Assembly: GCA_964623815.1 (NCBI GenBank)
Contig: CAZUVR010000009.1
Span: 39,514 to 103,513, forward strand
Source of the DNA: Chroococcopsis sp964623815
GTDB taxonomy: Bacteria > Cyanobacteriota > Cyanobacteriia > Cyanobacteriales > Microcystaceae
Reading direction: 5' to 3'
Length of the DNA stretch: 64,000 nt
Part shown: piece after piece, positions 8,147 through 16,349 of the stretch
Layout: each line of letters opens with the position of its first letter
Position numbering within the stretch: position 1 is the stretch's first letter
The notes under the pieces: model-generated
Told to the model about the DNA's origin: nothing
Seen by the model: the letters and a program-made list of their open reading frames with translations, nothing else
The model's database searches: none
Made by a program: the position numbers and the translations under genes

Positions 8147-9397
8147 TCAAGCATATTTTTTGAAAGCGAGGGTAACGTTATGTCCTCCGAAACCGAAGGA
8201 ATTAGACAGGGCCACTTCTACTATATGGGGACGACTCTGACCGGGTACATAGTCGAGATCGCACTCGGGATCTGGATTTTCCAGGTTGATCGTCGGTGGG
8301 ACGCGATCGTATTTTATGGCCAGTACGGTTGCTACCGCTTCGATACCCCCCGAACCTCCTAATAAATGACCCGTCATCGACTTGGTGGAACTGATGGGAA
8401 TTTTATAAGCCCATTCTCCCAGTGCTTTTTTAATCGCTTTGGTTTCGGTTTTGTCGTTGGCGGGGGTGCTGGTGCCGTGAGCGTTTATATAGGACACTTG
8501 TTCTGGTAATAGTCCCGCGTCTTTCATGGCTAATTCCATCGCTCGCGCCGCGCCCTGCCCTTCTGGGACGGGGGCCGTCATGTGGTAAGCGTCGCAGGTC
8601 ATGGCGTAGCCTACTATTTCAGCGTAGATTTTCGCGCCGCGAGCCAGAGCGTGTTCTAGTTCTTCTAAAATTAGGATGCCCGTACCTTCCCCCATGACGA
8701 AGCCATCCCGGTCTTTATCGAATGGTCTACTGGCATGAGCCGGATCGTCGTTTCTGTGGGATAGAGCTTTGGCGGAGGAAAATCCTGCTAGAGATAGAGG
8801 GGTGATCGCCGCTTCAGTTCCCCCACAGATTACCGCTTTGGCATAGCCTCTCTGCACGAGACGGAAAGCATCTCCGACGGCGTTCGAGCCAGCGGCGCAG
8901 GCGGTGACAGTACAGTTGTTAGGCCCTTTCGCTCCCGTGTGAATCGCAGTCAATCCCGCCGCCATGTTGGCGATCATCGTGGGTATCATGAAGGGACTAC
9001 AACGGCTCGGCCCTTTGGTTAACAACACTTCTTGTTGATCTTCCAACACTTTTAAGCCGCCCACACCTGTGCCGATGATGACACCGATGTCTTCTGCATT
9101 GAGGTCGTTGATAATTAAGCCAGCATCAGCGAGGGCTTGTTTGCTCCCCGCTACCGCGAACTGAGCGAAACGATCCATCCGTTTTGCTTCTTTGCGATCG
9201 ATATAATCGAAAGGATCGAACCCTTTTACTTCCGCCGCTATTTTACAAGCGTGCTTCGACGAATCAAAAAGTGTTATTAGGCCTACTCCATTACGCCCTT
9301 CGCTTAATCCCTGCCAGTATTCCTGAGGATTATTACCTAAAGGAGTAATTGCACCAAGCCCGGTAATAACTACCCGTTTCAATGGCAAATTGGTCAT
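8147..9397 (-). CDS. fabF: 3-oxoacyl-[acyl-carrier-protein] synthase II (KAS II)
   Basis: This 416-residue condensing enzyme of fatty-acid elongation joins malonyl-ACP to acyl-ACP in the cytoplasm. The KAS catalytic triad is visible: Cys in TVTACAAGSNAVG, His in INAHGTSTPANDKTE, and His in STKSMTGHLLGGSGG. The thiolase-fold start VVITGLGAITPLG and the C-terminal NSFGFGGHNVTLAF are intact. It is directly preceded by acpP (45-base gap), the usual cyanobacterial pairing of carrier and condensing enzyme. Confidence 0.97.
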   Translation of the reverse strand: MTNLPLKRVVITGLGAITPLGNNPQEYWQGLSEGRNGVGLITLFDSSKHACKIAAEVKGFDPFDYIDRKEAKRMDRFAQFAVAGSKQALADAGLIINDLNAEDIGVIIGTGVGGLKVLEDQQEVLLTKGPSRCSPFMIPTMIANMAAGLTAIHTGAKGPNNCTVTACAAGSNAVGDAFRLVQRGYAKAVICGGTEAAITPLSLAGFSSAKALSHRNDDPAHASRPFDKDRDGFVMGEGTGILILEELEHALARGAKIYAEIVGYAMTCDAYHMTAPVPEGQGAARAMELAMKDAGLLPEQVSYINAHGTSTPANDKTETKAIKKALGEWAYKIPISSTKSMTGHLLGGSGGIEAVATVLAIKYDRVPPTINLENPDPECDLDYVPGQSRPHIVEVALSNSFGFGGHNVTLAFKKYA

Positions 9398-9442
9398 ATT
9401 TTTTTCAAAACCGCAGACACCTGTTAGTTTGATTTTTCAGTC

Positions 9443-9691
9443 CTAGGCGGCCGCTTCTACTTTACTGGCAATATGTTCTACTGCTTTCCCTACAGTCTCT
9501 ATTTGTTCGGCCGCCTCATCAGGAATTTCAATATCGAATTCTTCTTCTAGAGCCATAACTAATTCGACAATATCCAGGGAGTCAGCACCTAAGTCATTGG
9601 CAAAACTTGCTTCCGGCTTTACGTCGTCTGGACTCACCTCTAATTGTTCTACTACTACTTTTTTAACTCTATCAAAAATTTCTGTATTCAT
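9443..9691 (-). CDS. acpP: Acyl carrier protein
   Basis: This small acidic protein of 82 residues carries growing acyl chains on a phosphopantetheine arm. The attachment serine is Ser38 in the motif LGADSLDIVELVMALEEEF. It is first in the run acpP-fabF-tkt. The 240-base gap upstream is shared with the divergent glutaredoxin gene and must contain both promoters; I see no sure promoter match in it. Confidence 0.97.
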   Translation of the reverse strand: MNTEIFDRVKKVVVEQLEVSPDDVKPEASFANDLGADSLDIVELVMALEEEFDIEIPDEAAEQIETVGKAVEHIASKVEAAA

Positions 9692-9931
9692 TGATGCTTT
9701 TGCTTACTCCGCTAAAAAAACCCTATACTAGGATACAGCATAAGGGAAAGTGGGGCGGCTGTTGCCACTTTCAATGATGGTTAACTTTTTTGCTCAGTAT
9801 TTCCCATCTTACTTGAATTTGTCACCTGCTTATGATCGTGACCGAAAAATCACTGTGAGAAATTAGGGTTTCTGCCCAGGGGAAACAAGATAACATGAAA
9901 GAGTGTGGATATTTAACGAATTGCAACACCT

Positions 9932-10255
9932 ATGACACCAGAAACTAAAGCAGAGCTAGACAATTTAGTGAAGAGTAATAAAATCCTCGTTTTTATGAAA
10001 GGCTCGAAGATGATGCCTCAGTGCGGCTTCTCTAATAACGTGGTACAGATTCTCAATATGCTAGGTGTCCCCTATCAAACGGTCGATGTTCTTCAGAATG
10101 AGCAAATCCGTCAGGGGATAAAAGAATACTCCAACTGGCCCACTATTCCCCAAGTTTACATTAACGGTGAATTCGTCGGTGGGTCAGATATTATGATCGA
10201 ACTTTACCAGAATGGAGAATTACAGCAGATGGTGGAAGTAGCTTTAGCTTCTTAA
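9932..10255 (+). CDS. grxD: Monothiol glutaredoxin, Grx4/GrxD type
   Basis: This 107-residue single-domain glutaredoxin has the monothiol active site CGFS (Cys31 in MMPQCGFSNN). Glutathione-binding elements WPTIPQVYINGEFVGGSDI follow. Proteins of this class bind a [2Fe-2S] cluster with glutathione and serve in Fe-S transfer and iron sensing rather than general disulfide reduction. It is transcribed away from acpP. Confidence 0.96.
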   Translation: MTPETKAELDNLVKSNKILVFMKGSKMMPQCGFSNNVVQILNMLGVPYQTVDVLQNEQIRQGIKEYSNWPTIPQVYINGEFVGGSDIMIELYQNGELQQMVEVALAS

Positions 10256-10269
10256 ACTGTTCTTGGTTT

Positions 10270-10289
10270 AGGGTCGGTTTATCGGCCCT
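10270..10289. terminator. Hairpin between convergent genes
   Basis: AGGGTCG and CGGCCCT form a 7-bp stem (one G-U pair) around a six-base loop, in the 42-base gap between the glutaredoxin stop and the stop of the opposing small gene. It could end both transcripts, although no long U-tract follows. Confidence 0.4.
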
Positions 10290-10297
10290 TGCCTTCA

Positions 10298-10552
10298 TCA
10301 ATAGTAATCCCTTTCCGTTTGGGTTTGGGGTAAAGGTAATTCAAAGTTAGAAGGATCGAGGAGGTAACGATAGATTTCTTCCTCAAGGCGGTGGACGAGG
10401 TAGGCCTCAATAGCATTGGAATGGCGGAGACAGGCTAGATAACCGTCTACGTAAAGGCGAATTTCATCGAAATTTCTGCCCCTATTCCACAAATCCACCA
10501 TGTTATCGGTGATTCGTTGATAGTAACGGATGGATTGGGTGTCTTGAAGCAT
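10298..10552 (-). CDS. Conserved cyanobacterial hypothetical protein (resembles DUF6761)
   Basis: This 84-residue acidic, helix-rich protein has no membrane segment or signal peptide. The sequence pattern (YYQRITDNMVDLWNRGRNFDE, YLACLRHSNAIEAYLVHRLEE) resembles a small family I recall as conserved across cyanobacteria and of unknown function (DUF6761). The family number is from memory. It stands alone on the minus strand. The gap to the regulator gene (10553-10717) would contain divergent promoters. Confidence 0.7.
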   Translation of the reverse strand: MLQDTQSIRYYQRITDNMVDLWNRGRNFDEIRLYVDGYLACLRHSNAIEAYLVHRLEEEIYRYLLDPSNFELPLPQTQTERDYY

Positions 10553-10717
10553 GGCGTTGAAATGATAACAGCGTCAGGGATTAATTTAGGTTTTATTACC
10601 TCTATTCTAACTATTAACACTTAATAACCTCTATACCTCTGAGTAAGTAGCTATTGTTACAACATCTTGACATTTCCTTTGATACCCTGACAGTTGTGTA
10701 TTTAGAGAGGAAAGGCA

Positions 10718-11473
10718 GTGGGCTTAACTAATATATCCATAGTGGAGGGAAATCCTCATCTACGATCGCTCTTAGCTTGGCACCTACAACAAGCGGGTTA
10801 CGTCGTCAGCCAGTGTAACAGTTTCGCCCAAGCTAGAAACGCCTTTCTCCAACGTCAGCCAACCCTGGCGATAATCGATTCCGATTTACCAGATGGAGAT
10901 GGCATCGAATTATGTCGCTGGTTATATCAACAACATCAATCCCTGATTTTAATCCTCTCGGCCCGTAACACGGAAAAAGATGTGGTCAACGGTTTGAAAG
11001 CTGGAGCCGACGATTATCTCCGCAAACCTTTCGGAATGCAGGAATTTATGGCCCGTTTGGAAGCCTTGATGCGACGGGTGAAAACTCCGGTAGCCCCCCT
11101 TCACCTCGAATACGGAGATTTAAAAATAGATCTGGCACAGCGCCGGGTTCAAGTCCAGGGAGAATATATAGATTTGACTCCGCAAGAGTTCAGCTTACTC
11201 TACGTTCTCGCCCAAGCGGGCGGAAATTCCCTATCCCGAAGCGAATTACTCCGTCGCGCCTGGCCCGATGCCATCGATAATCCCCGCACGATAGATACTC
11301 ACGTTCTCTCGCTCCGCAAAAAAATAGAAATCGATCCCCGGCAACCGAGTTTGATTCAAACGGTGCGTAATGTGGGCTATCGCTTCAATTTAGAAGCTTT
11401 ACAAGAGATGTCCAACACGGGGGCGGTTAATAATTTGAATTCTTATTCCGCTATAGGTAGGTCTAGTAATTAA
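10718..11473 (+). CDS. OmpR/PhoB-family response regulator with altered receiver
   Basis: This 251-residue two-domain transcription regulator has a receiver (about 5-120) and a winged-helix DNA-binding domain (about 130-228, with LTPQEFSLLYVLAQAGG and TIDTHVLSLRKKIE). The GTG start has a good ribosome site (AGAGAGGAAAGG). The phospho-acceptor is Asp54 (IIDSDLPDGDG) and the Lys of LRKPFG is kept. The usual acidic Asp-Asp pair at the N-terminus is replaced by Glu10-Gly11 (IVEGN), and the Thr switch is Ser (ILSARN). The metal/phosphorylation pocket is therefore weakened, as in atypical regulators such as NblR. No kinase gene is adjacent, and I cannot say which cyanobacterial regulator this is. 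Confidence 0.88.
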   Translation: MGLTNISIVEGNPHLRSLLAWHLQQAGYVVSQCNSFAQARNAFLQRQPTLAIIDSDLPDGDGIELCRWLYQQHQSLILILSARNTEKDVVNGLKAGADDYLRKPFGMQEFMARLEALMRRVKTPVAPLHLEYGDLKIDLAQRRVQVQGEYIDLTPQEFSLLYVLAQAGGNSLSRSELLRRAWPDAIDNPRTIDTHVLSLRKKIEIDPRQPSLIQTVRNVGYRFNLEALQEMSNTGAVNNLNSYSAIGRSSN

Positions 11474-12132
11474 TAAACTTGAGAGAGAATGTAGCGCAGA
11501 CGATCGTAATCGTCTTTGAGGAGTATACTCAATTGTCGGCCCACACCTACGAGCCAGGCGCGATCGTCTCCCCGTAGCTTATAAATTTCTCGGATAGCAG
11601 CCGCTACTAGGGCTTCTACGGGGCTGTTCCTTACTTCTAATAGGATACGGATAAAATCTAAGCGATCGCTAAATTTTACTATTTCCGCCGCTTCACAACG
11701 ATAAACCGCCTGATGAATTTGAGGGGGGCGGGGCGGTATATACTGACGGACTTCCCCAGATAGATGAACGTTACCGTTGCGAGAATGGGGAATTTCAAAA
11801 CCGACGATGGTGGCGCGAAATTCGGTTTTTAACATGGCGAAAATCTGCGGTTGTTGTTCCCGCAATTCTGCCAACGATAGACCTAATGCCCTGGCTCTGT
11901 GTACTGAATCGATAGGATAGGTAGTCACGTAGGTAACAATAGCGAATACCTTGTTACTACTTTCTGAATCGCTCGCCTTGACCCAACTGCCGAAAGGGGG
12001 CATGACGGGAAAGGCTAATTCTTCCGGTTCGAGACATTGAGCGGTGAACTCGGTGGTAGCCGTTTGTATGACCTCACCGATGTGATCGGGATGTCGGCTA
12101 TCGGTGGCGAATTGAGGTAAGGGTAGACGCAT
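11470..12132 (-). CDS. HAS-barrel-like conserved cyanobacterial protein
   Basis: This 220-residue soluble protein has an N-terminal 100 residues (HIGEVIQTATTEFTAQCL, PPFGSWVKA, VFAIVTYVTT) resembling the HAS-barrel found at the N-terminus of HerA-type ATPases. No P-loop ATPase domain follows, so this would be a stand-alone barrel with a helical C-terminal half. Function is unknown. It follows ndhO after 8 bases on the same strand, so it is co-transcribed. Its stop overlaps that of the opposing response regulator by four bases. Confidence 0.65.
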   Translation of the reverse strand: MRLPLPQFATDSRHPDHIGEVIQTATTEFTAQCLEPEELAFPVMPPFGSWVKASDSESSNKVFAIVTYVTTYPIDSVHRARALGLSLAELREQQPQIFAMLKTEFRATIVGFEIPHSRNGNVHLSGEVRQYIPPRPPQIHQAVYRCEAAEIVKFSDRLDFIRILLEVRNSPVEALVAAAIREIYKLRGDDRAWLVGVGRQLSILLKDDYDRLRYILSQVY

Positions 12133-12140
12133 TATCCAGA

Positions 12141-12359
12141 TTATTTTTTCTTGCTCGCAGGTGCTAGATTCACAGGTTCTAATTCCGAAAGATTAAAAGT
12201 AACTAATTTATCCCAGTTACCTCCTTCAAATAAAACTGCTACTTTGCCATCGCTGACTCTCTGTACTAAACCCTCAAATTTGTAGTAAGTATCATCAACG
12301 TTAGTAACTCGAACTACTGCACCTGGAAGAATCATGGGGTAATTACCTAAGCTAAACAA
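12141..12359 (-). CDS. ndhO: NAD(P)H-quinone oxidoreductase subunit O (NDH-1)
   Basis: This 72-residue small peripheral subunit belongs to the cyanobacterial/chloroplast NDH-1 complex, which accepts electrons from ferredoxin at the thylakoid membrane. The SH3-like core is recognisable: ILPGAVVRVTNVDDTYYKFEG, VQRVSDGKVAVLFEGGNWDKL and the tail FNLSELEPV. It lies between the DUF2839 gene (37-base gap) and the HAS-barrel gene (8-base gap) on the same strand. Confidence 0.92.
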   Translation of the reverse strand: MFSLGNYPMILPGAVVRVTNVDDTYYKFEGLVQRVSDGKVAVLFEGGNWDKLVTFNLSELEPVNLAPASKKK

Positions 12360-12396
12360 TTACTGTTCTCTAGCTTAACATGAAGCCCCGCCGATC

Positions 12397-12609
12397 CTAG
12401 TAACTGTTCCACCAGCCGAAAGCCGGCCCCACAAAGCGAATTATCACCCATATACCGGCTAAAACGCCGATACCTATCCAAGCCCCCCTAGTGGTAATTT
12501 TATAAGCTTGTTCGGCTTGGGTTTTCGTAATCGGCAACCAGGGCAGGATATTTTCTTCCTGTCCGTATTTGTCACCTAAAGCGGATTTACGTCTTTTAGA
12601 CTCTCCCAT
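12397..12609 (-). CDS. DUF2839 small membrane protein
   Basis: This 70-residue protein begins with a basic stretch (MGESKRRKSALGDKYG), then LPWLPITKTQAEQAYKITTRG, and one C-terminal membrane helix (AWIGIGVLAGIWVIIRFVGPAFGWW). This matches a small protein family restricted to cyanobacteria and plastid lineages (DUF2839), function unknown. It is the first gene of a probable three-gene unit with ndhO. Confidence 0.8.
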   Translation of the reverse strand: MGESKRRKSALGDKYGQEENILPWLPITKTQAEQAYKITTRGAWIGIGVLAGIWVIIRFVGPAFGWWNSY

Positions 12610-12906
12610 AAAAATTTCTGTTATTGATTATTAAGTTTTTACACTGATCATAGCTTCTTAAGTATGTGCTTTACTAGATAGTGAAGAGACATTTTTTGAG
12701 TTTGTCGAGATTTTCGCCCTGTATCGATCGCTTTTTCATTCACCCGCGACCCCCATCAATCATGAGTTTTCGTAAAATACGGAATTTGATTCAGCCATAG
12801 TCGCAACGATAGACGAGTTCCCCAGTATCATCGCCACGTTAGAAGAAGAATTAACCAGATACTGAATAACTTAAAATTAGAGATCACGCACAATTCATAT
12901 AAACTA
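12610..12906. other. Intergenic region between divergent DUF2839 and dapL genes
   Basis: This stretch of about 297 bases must contain promoters for both flanking genes. I see no clear terminator or known regulatory box. On the plus strand, 12776-12865 is an open 29-codon stretch with protein-like composition (ending IIATLEEELTRY then TGA) but no start codon. It may be the C-terminal remnant of a lost gene, or chance. Confidence 0.3.
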
Positions 12907-14142
12907 ATGGCCACAATTAACAGTAGTTATTTAAAGTTAAAAGCTGGGTATCTCTTTCCCGAAATCGCCCGGCGTGTTAACGCTTTCGCGGCGGATAACC
13001 CGTCTGCGCCGATCATTCGTTTAGGCATAGGAGATGTCACTGAGCCTTTGCCCCGGGCCTGCCGCGAGGCAATGATTAGAGCGGTAGAGGATATGGGTGC
13101 CAGGGAAAGTTTTAAGGGCTACGGGCCAGAGCAGGGCTATTCCTGGTTAAGGGAAAAAATCGCCGCTCAAGATTTTCAAGCTAGAGGTTGTGAGATAGAA
13201 GCGGATGAGATTTTCATCTCCGACGGCTCTAAATGCGATACGGGCAATATTCTCGACATTTTCGGTGACGATAATACGATCGCCGTTACCGATCCGGTTT
13301 ACCCTGTGTATGTAGATACTAACGTGATGGCCGGACATACGGGAGAAATCAACGATCGCGGCGAGTACGGCGGTTTAGTCTATCTTCCCATCACGGCGGA
13401 GAATAATTTTACCGCCCCAATCCCCGAGGAGAAAGTTGATTTAATCTATCTCTGTTTCCCCAATAACCCCACCGGGGCGACGGCGACGAAAGAGCATCTG
13501 AGAGCTTGGGTAGATTACGCCCGCGCTCACAGCTCGATTATCTTTTTCGACGCGGCTTATGAGGCGTTCATCACCGATCCGAGTTTACCCCATTCTATCT
13601 ATGAGATCGAAGGGGCTAGGGAATGCGCGATCGAATTCCGGTCTTTCTCGAAAAACGCGGGCTTTACGGGCACCCGTTGCGCCCTCACCGTAGTACCGAA
13701 ATCCTTAAAAGGTAGGGCGGCAGACGGTTCGGAAGTAGCCATACATCCCCTGTGGAACCGTCGTCAATCGACTAAATTTAACGGGGTTTCCTACATAGTT
13801 CAGCGTGGCGCGGAAGCGGTTTACTCTCCAGAGGGACAGGCCCAGGTGAAAGAGTTGGTGAATTTTTATATGGAAAACGCCACTATCATCCGCGAGCGAT
13901 TAACGGTAGCGGGCCTTGAAGTATACGGAGGTGTTAACGCCCCTTATGTGTGGGTGAAAACTCCTCACGGGTTATCGAGCTGGGATTTCTTCGATAAATT
14001 ACTCCACACCTGTAACGTGGTGGGTACGCCCGGCTCCGGTTTCGGTGCTGCGGGTGAGGGTTATTTCCGGATTTCGGCGTTTAATAGTCGTGATAATGTT
14101 AATGAAGCGATGAGAAGAATTACCGAGAAGTTTAAAGCTTAA
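12907..14142 (+). CDS. dapL: LL-diaminopimelate aminotransferase
   Basis: This 411-residue PLP-dependent enzyme converts tetrahydrodipicolinate directly to LL-diaminopimelate, the lysine and peptidoglycan route used by cyanobacteria and plants. The start (INSSYLKLKAGYLFPEIARRV) is diagnostic for DapL. The Schiff-base lysine is in SFSKNAGFTGTRC, and PLP-site elements YPVYVDTNVMAG and CFPNNPTGA are present. Full length. It ends six bases before a strong bidirectional hairpin and faces the cpc operon. Confidence 0.96.
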   Translation: MATINSSYLKLKAGYLFPEIARRVNAFAADNPSAPIIRLGIGDVTEPLPRACREAMIRAVEDMGARESFKGYGPEQGYSWLREKIAAQDFQARGCEIEADEIFISDGSKCDTGNILDIFGDDNTIAVTDPVYPVYVDTNVMAGHTGEINDRGEYGGLVYLPITAENNFTAPIPEEKVDLIYLCFPNNPTGATATKEHLRAWVDYARAHSSIIFFDAAYEAFITDPSLPHSIYEIEGARECAIEFRSFSKNAGFTGTRCALTVVPKSLKGRAADGSEVAIHPLWNRRQSTKFNGVSYIVQRGAEAVYSPEGQAQVKELVNFYMENATIIRERLTVAGLEVYGGVNAPYVWVKTPHGLSSWDFFDKLLHTCNVVGTPGSGFGAAGEGYFRISAFNSRDNVNEAMRRITEKFKA

Positions 14143-14147
14143 AAGAT

Positions 14148-14170
14148 AAAGGGTGGTTAACCCACCCTTT
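14148..14170. terminator. Bidirectional terminator between dapL and cpcD
   Basis: AAAGGGTGG and CCACCCTTT form a perfect 9-bp stem with a five-base loop. A-rich sequence precedes it and T-rich sequence ends it on both strands. It lies in the 32-base gap between the stops of dapL (plus) and cpcD (minus), so it can end both transcripts. Confidence 0.75.
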
Positions 14171-14174
14171 AAGA

Positions 14175-14432
14175 TTACTCGTGATTGGCTTCAGAGGGTT
14201 CTGCGGTGGCAGTTTTAATACTAACGATCGTGCCGCCCATACGAGTGATGCGACGCATTTCTTCATTCATCCGTTTGTAGGGAACACGAATGAAGACGCT
14301 ACCGCTCTGGCGCACCGGATAGCTATTTTTGTCGTTCGTATCGTTCTGTTTTAGTCCGGCTACTTCGTAGATGAAAACGCGGTTGGCGCTCGGGCTAATA
14401 TCGGTGCCGGCTATTGCGGATTGACTCAACAT
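14175..14432 (-). CDS. cpcD: Phycobilisome rod-capping linker CpcD
   Basis: This 85-residue small linker caps the outer end of phycocyanin rods and sets rod length. The CpcD fold is seen in RVFIYEVAGL, SVFIRVPYKRMNEEMRRITRMGGTI. It is last in the operon cpcB-cpcA-cpcC2-cpcC1-cpcD, 86 bases after cpcC1, and ends at a shared terminator with dapL. Confidence 0.95.
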   Translation of the reverse strand: MLSQSAIAGTDISPSANRVFIYEVAGLKQNDTNDKNSYPVRQSGSVFIRVPYKRMNEEMRRITRMGGTIVSIKTATAEPSEANHE

Positions 14433-14518
14433 ATTTTTGTTCTCCTTAGATTAAACGATCGCAGTAACCAGTTATCGATACTAGGTAACGATTCCTGATT
14501 ACTGACGCTGGTTATTGA

Positions 14519-15397
14519 TTAATTTAAACTAGCCGGGGTAATACTTGCCACTTTTCCGCCGATACGGTTGATCTGTTGCAGTGTATTATTGAGTTGCTCG
14601 TAAGGTACGATGAGCGCTTTGCTGCTACGGCGCACGCTAGGATAGCCCGGCTTGCTGATAGCGGAGATTTCCACCCGGTAGAGTTTCCCCACGTTACCGA
14701 AGGGCACGCTACCGCCGAGGGCTTTGGTGGGGGTGTTGCCGGATTTGGAGGGGCGATAAGCCCAGCCTTCGTTAGCACCGGAGGGGCCGACGACGGAGCT
14801 GGCGGCGTTTTGCGCTAACTCGGCGGCTAAACGGGAGTTTTTGCCCTCGATCTGAGCGCGATCGCTATTGGCGTAGCCGCGATAGAGACGGAACATCCGG
14901 GTAAAGCCCACGGTTTTCTGTCCGGGCTGGTTGGTGAAACCGCGATAGTAAGGAACGATATTTTCCCCGAAGTTTTCTGTATATTCTACGGAATCGATAT
15001 AGGAGTCAATATCGGCCTCAAAACCTTTGTTTTCATAAAGGTCGAGGTGATAGATAACTTCCGATTCATCGTATGGGGCGCGGCCTAAGAGGTGTTTATA
15101 GTTTAATTCGATGACGCGGGTTTGAAAATTGCCGTACAGGAATTTCTTTTTATATAATTCGGATTTGGCTACGGCACGCACGAACTCACGTACCGAAATC
15201 GAGCCGTTACATAGTAAAGACTCGGCGCTTTTGAGGCGTTCCGATTCCATGATGTAATCGTTACCGAGTACTTGACGGTAGACGGCGCGGATGACGGTTA
15301 ACGCATCATTTTTGTCCCAGTCGGGACGTAGTTCGATCACGGGGGCATCGCTGAAAGCTGATGTACCCAGGCGTGAGGCGGCTGTGGTTATGGGCAC
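14519..15397 (-). CDS. cpcC1: Phycocyanin rod linker CpcC1 (about 33 kDa)
   Basis: This 292-residue rod linker joins phycocyanin hexamers. The N-terminal PBS-linker domain (about 20-150) contains YRQVLGNDYIMESERL, FRLYRGYANSDR and NYKHLLGRAPYDESE. The C-terminal CpcD-like domain (about 235-290) contains LYRVEISAI and VPYEQLNNTLQQINRIGGKV. The longer of the two adjacent linkers in second position corresponds to Synechocystis CpcC1, thought to sit nearer the core; the 1/2 naming rests on length and order. It lies 28 bases after cpcC2. Confidence 0.93.
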   Translation of the reverse strand: MPITTAASRLGTSAFSDAPVIELRPDWDKNDALTVIRAVYRQVLGNDYIMESERLKSAESLLCNGSISVREFVRAVAKSELYKKKFLYGNFQTRVIELNYKHLLGRAPYDESEVIYHLDLYENKGFEADIDSYIDSVEYTENFGENIVPYYRGFTNQPGQKTVGFTRMFRLYRGYANSDRAQIEGKNSRLAAELAQNAASSVVGPSGANEGWAYRPSKSGNTPTKALGGSVPFGNVGKLYRVEISAISKPGYPSVRRSSKALIVPYEQLNNTLQQINRIGGKVASITPASLN

Positions 15398-15425
15398 TTT
15401 TAGTTCTCCTTACAACAAAAATAGA

Positions 15426-16238
15426 TTATGCTGATACGAGACTGATTACTTGACCACCTTCGCGGTTGATCTGTTGTAATCGGTTCGATAACTGTTCGTA
15501 GGGTATGAGATACTCGCTAACGCTTCTGCGTACACGAGTAGAGCGATTTCCCCTCGCTCCTTGAATTACTCTCACCCGGTAGAATTTCCCTCTTTCCCCT
15601 CCAGAAATTCCCGCTAAAACTTCCGAGGTTTCGGCGATGTATACGGGAGAGGCGGTATTCTGGGCTACCTCTCTGGTGAGACGGGCATTCTTAAGATTGC
15701 GATCGCTACTCGCATAGCCCCGGTATACTTGGAACATCCTGCTAAAGCCCACCGTTTTCTGGTTGCGTTGCGTTGCGAAACCGCGATAATAGGGTACTAT
15801 ATTATCGCCAAAGTTTTCTGTATATTCGGGGGAATCGATATAGGAGTTGATCTCTGCTTCGTACCCTTCCGCGTTGTACAGGTCGGTATGATAGGCAATT
15901 TCCGACTGATCGTAGGGAACGCGACCGAGTAGATGTTTGTAATTCAACTCGATAAAGCGATTCTGGGGATTGCTATGGAAGAATTTATTCCGATATAAGT
16001 CTGATAAAGCCAATGACCTTACCAGATCCTTCACGTTTATTGAGCCGTTACGGAATAAAGATTCGACGCTAGTAAGACGCTCTCTCTCCATCAGATAATC
16101 GTTTCCCATTACCTGACGGTAAGCTGCTCTCAATACCGCTTCCCTGTCCTCAATACTCGCATTGGGGCGTAATTCTACGGGAGATGCGCTTACAAAGGGT
16201 TCATAGCCTAATCGTTGCGCTGCCGTTAAACTGGTCAT
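15426..16238 (-). CDS. cpcC2: Phycocyanin rod linker CpcC2 (about 30 kDa)
   Basis: This 270-residue paralog of the next gene has the same PBS-linker domain (YRQVMGNDYLMERERL, NYKHLLGRVPYDQSE, MFQVYRGYASSDR) and C-terminal CpcD-like domain (FYRVRVIQG, IPYEQLSNRLQQINREGGQV). It lies after cpcA, separated by a 111-base gap with a strong stem-loop that probably reduces linker expression relative to cpcBA. It would attach the outer phycocyanin hexamer. Confidence 0.93.
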   Translation of the reverse strand: MTSLTAAQRLGYEPFVSASPVELRPNASIEDREAVLRAAYRQVMGNDYLMERERLTSVESLFRNGSINVKDLVRSLALSDLYRNKFFHSNPQNRFIELNYKHLLGRVPYDQSEIAYHTDLYNAEGYEAEINSYIDSPEYTENFGDNIVPYYRGFATQRNQKTVGFSRMFQVYRGYASSDRNLKNARLTREVAQNTASPVYIAETSEVLAGISGGERGKFYRVRVIQGARGNRSTRVRRSVSEYLIPYEQLSNRLQQINREGGQVISLVSA

Positions 16239-16269
16239 TGTTTTTCTCCTTGATGTGTAGATATAGCAA

Positions 16270-16328
16270 GGCCTGGAAAACAGATGATTGTCAACCCAGT
16301 TGCTAACAACCTCCTGCCTTTCCAGGCC
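16270..16328 (-). promoter_or_regulatory. Stem-loop between cpcA and cpcC2
   Basis: GGCCTGGAAA and TTTCCAGGCC form a perfect 10-bp stem around a 39-base loop in the gap after cpcA. No U-tract follows, so it looks more like a partial terminator or mRNA-stabilising 3' structure than a full stop. This would fit the high level of phycocyanin subunits over linkers. Confidence 0.65.
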
Positions 16329-16349
16329 ATCAGCAGATGCGCGGTTATT

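Noticed and set aside
8105..8362. Small plus-strand frame over the end of fabF
   Set aside because: It overlaps the conserved C-terminus of fabF and has no independent support.
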